Shown here piece after piece: positions 17,862 through 22,795 of a stretch of DNA of 22,795 bases. The stretch lies in the NCBI RefSeq assembly GCF_000330505.1, contig NW_004440274.1, positions 83,342 through 106,136 on the forward strand, read 5' to 3'. Both the position numbers and the translations under genes were made by a program. Every line of letters begins with the position of its first letter. Position 1 is the first letter of the stretch. Under the pieces are notes generated by a model, which made no database searches, was not told the origin of the DNA, and worked only from the letters and a program-made list of their open reading frames with translations. This DNA comes from Entamoeba invadens IP1. Lineage: Eukaryota > Evosea > Mastigamoebida > Endamoebidae.

Positions 17862-18536
17862 TTAAAGAGTTGTTGCTCTGCCTTCACAAATCAATCTTAT
17901 TCTTCTCAATTTATTTGCCAATTTTTTCAAGTTATTGCTTCTCCCCAAAATAGGTGATTGTGTTTGGAGTGATTGCAAAAAGTCCAACAAAGTTTGTACA
18001 TGAGACAAACAAGATTTGTAAGCGCTCGAATGTTTTGTATATATCGATTTTAGCAACTGGTCTCTATCACCCAATGCGGTGACAAGTTTGTTGAAATATG
18101 CTTCAACTCTTGGTGATTCTTCCGTTATATGTTTCATTAAATCTACCACTTCTGGTGTATGTAGCTCGTCAAGTAATCTAAAGAGTTTCTTAAAATTATA
18201 ATAAGAAGGTGTTGATATTGTTTCTTCAATTGTAAGTATAATTGGTTGAAAAGAATTGCCAAAAGTATCAATTTGAAATGCAATTACAAACGGCACCATT
18301 TTTTGTGTTTCTTCGTTTGAATCGCGCCTAAGTGAAGTCAACAATTCTTTGTAATCAGATAAATATTCTTTGAAATTGTTTAATGCACTTGAAATACCAT
18401 TGGAAGTTATCATTCGTGACTTATCTCGCATATTCTGCCGTGTATTTCTTTCTTGTCTAATCGGTGCGTCTGCAAATCCAAAGTCCTCCATTTCTGCAAA
18501 GGAAACGGTACATAGCAATAAAAATAACAACATCAT
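17862..18536 (-). CDS. small secreted helical protein, paralog A, 224 aa
   Basis: First (most 3') of four co-oriented paralogs. It starts at the ATG at 18536-18534 with a clear signal peptide, MMLLFLLLCTVSFA, so the product is probably secreted or vesicular. A conserved acidic-aromatic DFG follows (residues 18-20), then an Arg-rich segment to about residue 42. The remainder is predicted helical with no membrane segment. Motifs shared with paralog B are MVPFVIAF...FG (about 80-92) and TPEVVDLMKHI. The shared C-terminal signature is SPILGRSNNLKKLANKLRR. Only two cysteines remain in the mature part, so it is not a disulfide-rich lectin type. The kinase-style DFG is coincidental, as no other kinase motif is present. 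I do not recognise the family; function is unknown. Confidence 0.85.
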   Translation of the reverse strand: MMLLFLLLCTVSFAEMEDFGFADAPIRQERNTRQNMRDKSRMITSNGISSALNNFKEYLSDYKELLTSLRRDSNEETQKMVPFVIAFQIDTFGNSFQPIILTIEETISTPSYYNFKKLFRLLDELHTPEVVDLMKHITEESPRVEAYFNKLVTALGDRDQLLKSIYTKHSSAYKSCLSHVQTLLDFLQSLQTQSPILGRSNNLKKLANKLRRIRLICEGRATTL

Positions 18537-19065
18537 ACAATTAGTTTTTATTGAGATTATATGGCAAGGTATAATTTTTGCGATTGTTAGTAGAGTTTGG
18601 TGTTTTGAAACAAATTAAAATTTAAAATTTTTTATTGTAAGAGTGATCAATATAAAACATTGATTTAATATTTATATAATAAGTATTAGTGGCAATTTAA
18701 TATATAATATATATATATATGACAAATAATTGTATTTTATTATGATTTAAATAAAAAGTTTAAAAAAAGAACTACGATTTTTATCACTATTTATTTTGTA
18801 ATAATTACCAGTAACAATAAGTTTTTAAATGGTCTTTGATGCCCAATTTTATATATAGAATTGTTTCTGTTAGATTAATACCGATCAATGTTCAAAAAGG
18901 TTGTATTGTAATTGTTTGTTTCCACTGTTTGAGCAACCTTTTAATAGTTTACTTTTAATAATATTTTTAATTAATTGTAATTGATAATATAAATAATTTA
19001 TTATTATTAAATTAAATTTATTAAAAAACCAAACAAATAGTTCAAGTATAAATTAAATCGGAAGT
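18537..19065. other. AT-rich spacer between paralogs A and B
   Basis: 529 bases of AT-rich DNA with an (AT)n microsatellite at about 18704-18720. It should hold the promoter of paralog A and the 3' flank of paralog B. The plus-strand frame at 18370-18618 is antisense to paralog A and is not accepted. Confidence 0.55.
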
Positions 19066-19752
19066 CTAGAAATAAGGGACATTTTGTCCATTTAAAATTT
19101 TTCCAAGTCTTCTCAATTTTGCTATCAATTTTCTCAACGTGCTGCTTCTTCTCAATCTAAAACTTTTACTCCTCATACCAATCAATAAATCTAACACACT
19201 TTTCACATGACTGACTGGTGAGTTATATACATCAATTTGGGTTTTCAGTTGAGTTTTTCTTAAATTGTTACTGTCTCCAATTTGTTGCATTTTTGGATTA
19301 AAATCTTTTGCAATTTTATAAACTTCTGTGGACATATGTCTGAGTAAATCAGCAACTTCTGGTGTATATATTTGATCAAGAATTTTGAATATGTTCCTCA
19401 CATTGAAATATGATGGTTTATCTTTTGCTGTTGTTATAAAAGATAGAACTCTTTCAAACTTCTTACCAAATAACGTTATATGATACGCAACAACAAAAGG
19501 TACCATATTACGAATCTCTTCAGTATCATAATCTTTCATTGGAATCAAAAGATTTTTATATTGAGTAATGTACCTTTCTAAATCCAAAAGGTTGTTTTCA
19601 ATTCCAGAAATTAAAGTTGTTTGATCTCTTTTGGTTTGAGCTTCTTGTCTTCGGGCGACGAATCGTGATATACTTTTTCGAATACCAAAATCAGAATAAC
19701 CATTTGAATAAAAACAACAAGAAAGTATAAACAATAGTTGTAGTAATGCCAT
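19066..19752 (-). CDS. small secreted helical protein, paralog B, 228 aa
   Basis: Second paralog, same strand. Starts at ATG 19752-19750 with signal peptide MALLQLLFILSCCFYSNG, followed by SDFGIRKS, the same post-signal D-aromatic-G seen in the other members. A basic segment (ARRQEAQTKR) precedes the helical body. Closest by eye to paralog A: both share a segment like YK.LL, then MVPFV.A, then FG..F, then PSY.N....F..LD, then TPEV.DL..H. The C terminus has the family signature RLRRSSTLRKLIAKLRR, here more basic than in C and D. The mature part has no cysteine, and no membrane anchor is present. The product is therefore probably a soluble secreted or lumenal protein. Function is not recognised. 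Confidence 0.85.
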   Translation of the reverse strand: MALLQLLFILSCCFYSNGYSDFGIRKSISRFVARRQEAQTKRDQTTLISGIENNLLDLERYITQYKNLLIPMKDYDTEEIRNMVPFVVAYHITLFGKKFERVLSFITTAKDKPSYFNVRNIFKILDQIYTPEVADLLRHMSTEVYKIAKDFNPKMQQIGDSNNLRKTQLKTQIDVYNSPVSHVKSVLDLLIGMRSKSFRLRRSSTLRKLIAKLRRLGKILNGQNVPYF

Positions 19753-20371
19753 TGTTAAACCAATTAAAATGTAAAATTTTGTTCTTGTTTTTTATTACAA
19801 TTGTTTGATTTGATAAATGGAAACAACAGTTTTTTGTTTTCAATATTTAAGTTTCAATATGTTTTTTTGAAAGAGTGTTTTAATTGAAACAATTGAAAAC
19901 AATTATTGGTTATGTAAAATGGGTATATTATGTTAAAATTATTAATTTAATGTATAATTAATATAGTTTTTAATACTATAAATTAATCATTATCATAAAA
20001 AGTAATTATAATTATTAAAAATTATTAATAATTGTTATATATTGTTTAAAAAAAACTTTTTTTGGTTGCAAATCTTTTAATTATATTAAATTGAATAACT
20101 ATTTTTTAACAAATGTTTAAAATAAAATACAAATAAATAACCAAAAAATATGTCAAAAGTGCATCAAAAAGTGTGATACTGTGTTAATAATTTATAATCA
20201 ACAATAGTTGTTAATTATATTTTAAACTATATTAATGACAATTAAATTAAAACAATAAAACGGAAACAAAATATTAAAAAAATTTGTGTGGAATTTACAA
20301 AAAGTGAATTGTAAACAAACTATTCGAAACAATAATTAAAACAACATAATTTAAATAAATGGGTTATTTAG
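19753..20371. other. AT-rich spacer between paralogs B and C
   Basis: 619 bases, very AT-rich, with several T- and A-runs. It presumably contains the promoter of paralog B and the 3' flank of paralog C. I see no gene and no clear repeat. Confidence 0.55.
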
Positions 20372-21022
20372 TTAATTTTGAATCATTGATTTGAACTCCC
20401 TTTCAAGTTGTTCCAATTTAAAGCAAAGCTTTTTGACATTTCTACTTCTTCTAAGTATTGGACTTATTTTAAAATCTTTTAAAAGTTCAAGTATTTTTTC
20501 AATAAGTTCAAAAGGAGTTTTAAATGCGGAAATATGTTCTTGTAAAATATTCTTTTTATTATCATTCTCGGCGTTTTTCATTTTATCACTGAACGATTTT
20601 TCAACATTTGTTTGTTCTCTCACCATTTGTTTTAAAATATCTATATTTTCTTGTGTAAATATTCCAGCAATTGTTTTGACTAATTCTTTGATGTTGAAAT
20701 GTGTTGGATTCACTTTTGCTTGATAACCTGCATCCAATACTTTCGAATAAAACTGAGCATACCAATAAATGGAAGTTGCAAAAGAAGAAGTTACTATATC
20801 TCGAATATAAGTAAAATCCAAATCCTTTAATCTTGATATTTTATTCATGTAATTTCTAATATAATCTCTAAAAGTTTCAATAATATTTTCAAACCCATGT
20901 ATCATTGTTCTTTTTTCTCTTGCAATTCTCGACGCTTTTAATCTTGCAGATAAAAAGGGGATGTCACCATAATCATATGTATCTGCATAACATAAAGAAG
21001 CCAAAATACAAACGAACAACAT
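20372..21022 (-). CDS. small secreted helical protein, paralog C, 216 aa
   Basis: Third paralog. It starts at ATG 21022-21020 with signal peptide MLFVCILASLCYA, then DTYDYGDIPF with the conserved D-Y-G. A basic segment (ARLKASRIAREKR) ends in a dibasic KR just before the conserved block TMIHGFENIIETF. The middle carries SIYWYAQFYSKVLDAG and a segment ending in IFTQEN, and the C terminus has the signature SPILRRSRNVKKLCFKLEQL. Much closer to paralog D than to A or B: over half of the residues agree by eye, and stretches of DNA are nearly identical (for example 20409-20461 against 22287-22341). The gene is markedly AT-rich (15 of 60 bases are G/C on the line 20581-20640). Function is not recognised. 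Confidence 0.85.
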   Translation of the reverse strand: MLFVCILASLCYADTYDYGDIPFLSARLKASRIAREKRTMIHGFENIIETFRDYIRNYMNKISRLKDLDFTYIRDIVTSSFATSIYWYAQFYSKVLDAGYQAKVNPTHFNIKELVKTIAGIFTQENIDILKQMVREQTNVEKSFSDKMKNAENDNKKNILQEHISAFKTPFELIEKILELLKDFKISPILRRSRNVKKLCFKLEQLEREFKSMIQN

Positions 21023-22248
21023 GAATTGATTATGTTGTATTTTGAGTTTTAAACATGCTTAAATGTGTTAGTTTTATATGTTTGTGGATGTATTTTGAAA
21101 TTGGATTAAACGAACTTTTTGTATGTGTAAACATTTCCAACATTTTCGGATAGTTAATTAAAATGTTTTATTTGATTATATGTTTTTTTTATAAAACATT
21201 TAATTTATAAAAATAAATGAAACAAAAAATAAAGTTAATACAGATGTGCAAAAAGTGTTTGTCGTAAGTACATAAAGTTTTTTCTAAATTAAATCTCAAA
21301 TAAACAATATCTAAGTGATATTTATATAAAAAAATCACAATACAAGTATATATATAGGGTTTTTATATAAAATTGGGTTTGTAATGTATAAAATTATTAA
21401 ATAGTATAATAATCAGGAGACAACACTAACAACCACGATTTAGTGATAAAAACCTGATCACGGCTAATTAATTTTGTGTTAAAGAATGTTTATTCGTAAT
21501 TCAAACACGTTAAATATGTAAACAATGGTAATTAAAAAAAATATTTATAAAAAACAATTCAAACATGATACATTCGAAAATGAATGCTACATATTGAAAA
21601 AATATAAGTTTACTTTTTAAAATAATATGAAAATCAAAATAAATTTATAAAAACAAATACAGAAATAATTTTTTAATTGTTATTTAATAATAATTATTAA
21701 CTAAATAATAAAATTTGTTATATTATATTTATAGATTTGTTTTTAAAAGGCTAAAATTTTGTGTACAAAAAGTGATCACACGAGAGCACTAAAAACAAAT
21801 AGAAAGTGATAAAGATGAAATTTTATCATAATGATTGGGACTTGTACTATATTAACCGACAATTATAAATAATCATAACTTAGCGCATTTTAATAATATT
21901 AACATAAAAACTATAAAATATTGATAATATTTGCATTTTATAACTGTAAATTATTCCACAAAGATGATATAAAAACACTAAAAAAATTACTCCAATTAAC
22001 TTTTTTACTAATTGTTATGGACAATATCAATAAATTTTATTAAAAATTAACAACATTATTATAATGTTTTTGACAAAAGTAATCTTGGTTAAATCACTGA
22101 AATAATGTTATAATATATAAAAAACACAGTTTATTATAAATGAGTGAAATTTACAAGAAAACAAAATAAGTTTTTTAGAAATATTTAAAACAATAATTGA
22201 AAATTATAAAATTTTGAATGAATTGTTTAATTGTAAACTTCGAATAAT
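21023..22248. other. AT-rich spacer between paralogs C and D
   Basis: 1226 bases without a supported gene, about twice the other inter-paralog gaps. It should hold the promoter of paralog C near 21023-21150 and the 3' flank of D near 22150-22248. One nested inverted repeat lies at 21412-21458 and is listed separately. A short CAAAAAGTG string recurs at 21248 and 21766, and also in the B-C spacer, without clear meaning. Confidence 0.5.
21412..21458. repeat. nested inverted repeat (possible stem-loop)
   Basis: Outer arms are ATCAGG (21412-21417) and CCTGAT (21453-21458). Inner arms are CACTAA (21424-21429) and TTAGTG (21440-21445) around a ten-base loop. It is a patch of higher GC in an AT-rich spacer. 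It could be a structured RNA or a protein-binding site, or chance. Confidence 0.25.
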
Positions 22249-22795
22249 TCAACTTTGGTTTGTTATTGAAACCAACTCTTGTTCAAGTTGTTCCAATTTA
22301 AAGCAAAGATTTTTGACATTTTTACTTTTTCCAAGTATTGGATTTGTTTTTAAATCTTTTAAAAGTTGAAGTATTTTTTTGATAAGTTCTCCATTAGTTA
22401 AAAAAGCATCAATGTAGTCTTGTAAGTTTCTTTTTATAATGATATCTTCATATGTTTTTATTCTTTCAGTAAAAGTTCCAATAACTTTTCCTTGAATGGT
22501 TACCATTTGTTTTAAGACATTTGTATTTTCTTGTGTAAATATTTCAGCAATTGTCTTGACAAATTTTTTGAAATTGAAATAATTTGGATTGTTTTTTGCT
22601 TTATCACCTGCGTCCAATACTTTTGTAAAAATTTGAGCATACCAATAAATGGTATTTGCAAAAGAAGAAGAAACAGTTTCTTGTATATAAGAATAATTTA
22701 TTTCTTTTAATCTTAATAATCTTTCAGTGTAACTCGTGGCATATTTAATGAAATTATCAATAATACTTTCAAACCCATGTATCATTGTTCTTTTT
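22249..22795 (-). CDS. small secreted helical protein, paralog D, 5' end cut by the window
   Basis: Fourth paralog, partial. The stop (TGA) is at 22251-22249 and the frame stays open to the right edge. There is an ATG at 22785-22783, but it corresponds to an internal methionine of paralog C: the codons before it read K-R-T, exactly as in C before its MIHGF block. The true start, with the expected signal peptide and D-Y-G motif, should therefore lie just beyond 22795. The 182 visible residues include TIYWYAQIFTKVLDAG, IFTQEN and the C-terminal signature NPILGKSKNVKNLCFKLEQL. Clearly the sister of paralog C by both protein and DNA similarity, pointing to a recent tandem duplication. The array may continue past the window. 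Confidence 0.82.
   Translation of the reverse strand, partial: KRTMIHGFESIIDNFIKYATSYTERLLRLKEINYSYIQETVSSSFANTIYWYAQIFTKVLDAGDKAKNNPNYFNFKKFVKTIAEIFTQENTNVLKQMVTIQGKVIGTFTERIKTYEDIIIKRNLQDYIDAFLTNGELIKKILQLLKDLKTNPILGKSKNVKNLCFKLEQLEQELVSITNQS

Noticed and set aside
17640..18720. Alternating A/T tracts as possible replication origin or satellite
   Set aside because: They are short (10-25 bases), irregular and what a very AT-rich genome produces by chance.
20391..20723. 110-codon plus-strand frame with a hydrophobic, Ser-rich translation
   Set aside because: It is antisense to paralog C, whose signal peptide and family conservation identify the true frame. The hydrophobicity is the mirror of Lys/Glu-rich codons.
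1..22795. CRISPR array, phage or bacterial operon structure
   Set aside because: There is no spaced direct-repeat array, no ribosome-binding sites and no operon packing. The tRNA with Pol III signals and the receptor kinase mark the DNA as eukaryotic.

Overview
This window looks like nuclear DNA of an Entamoeba species, most likely a reptile-type species such as E. invadens. That identification is an inference. It rests on a giant cysteine-rich receptor kinase of the Entamoeba transmembrane-kinase (TMK) type, intron-poor genes in very AT-rich spacers, and non-autonomous cut-and-paste DNA transposons. No sequence search was possible.

Layout. Positions 1-713 are gene-dense and comparatively GC-rich: the 3' end of an unidentified plus-strand gene whose frame appears to shift, facing a small minus-strand gene for a hydrophobic protein. 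A lone tRNA-Gly(UCC) follows at 1074-1144, with textbook A and B boxes and an oligo-T stop. From about 1.57 to 6.86 kb the DNA is almost gene-free. It holds three elements with terminal inverted repeats (TIRs): 1567-3139 (about 1.6 kb, repeated CTGAGGAT motifs), 4402-6479 (about 2.1 kb, perfect 18-bp ends, repeated ACTCACTT motifs) and 6609-6859 (251 bp, TA target duplication, Tc1/mariner-like). One small unidentified gene (3271-3588, minus) sits between the first two.

The centre is a single 9.4-kb minus-strand reading frame (7268-16624, 3118 aa) for a type I membrane protein. It has a signal peptide, a short unique N-terminal region, about 390 residues of short Cys-rich repeats, 21 tandem modules of about 70 residues, a third irregular Cys-rich block, one transmembrane helix, a beta-rich juxtamembrane domain resembling an MSP/PapD-type Ig fold, and a complete tyrosine-kinase-like (TKL) group kinase domain. 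It is probably a surface receptor that turns an external signal into phosphorylation in the cytosol.

From 17.86 kb to the right edge, four co-oriented paralogous genes (the last cut by the window edge) encode small secreted, helical, cysteine-poor proteins of about 216-228 aa. I do not recognise the family, and it is the best candidate here for something undescribed. These genes are visibly more AT-rich than the kinase gene and are separated by 0.5-1.2 kb of AT-rich spacer.
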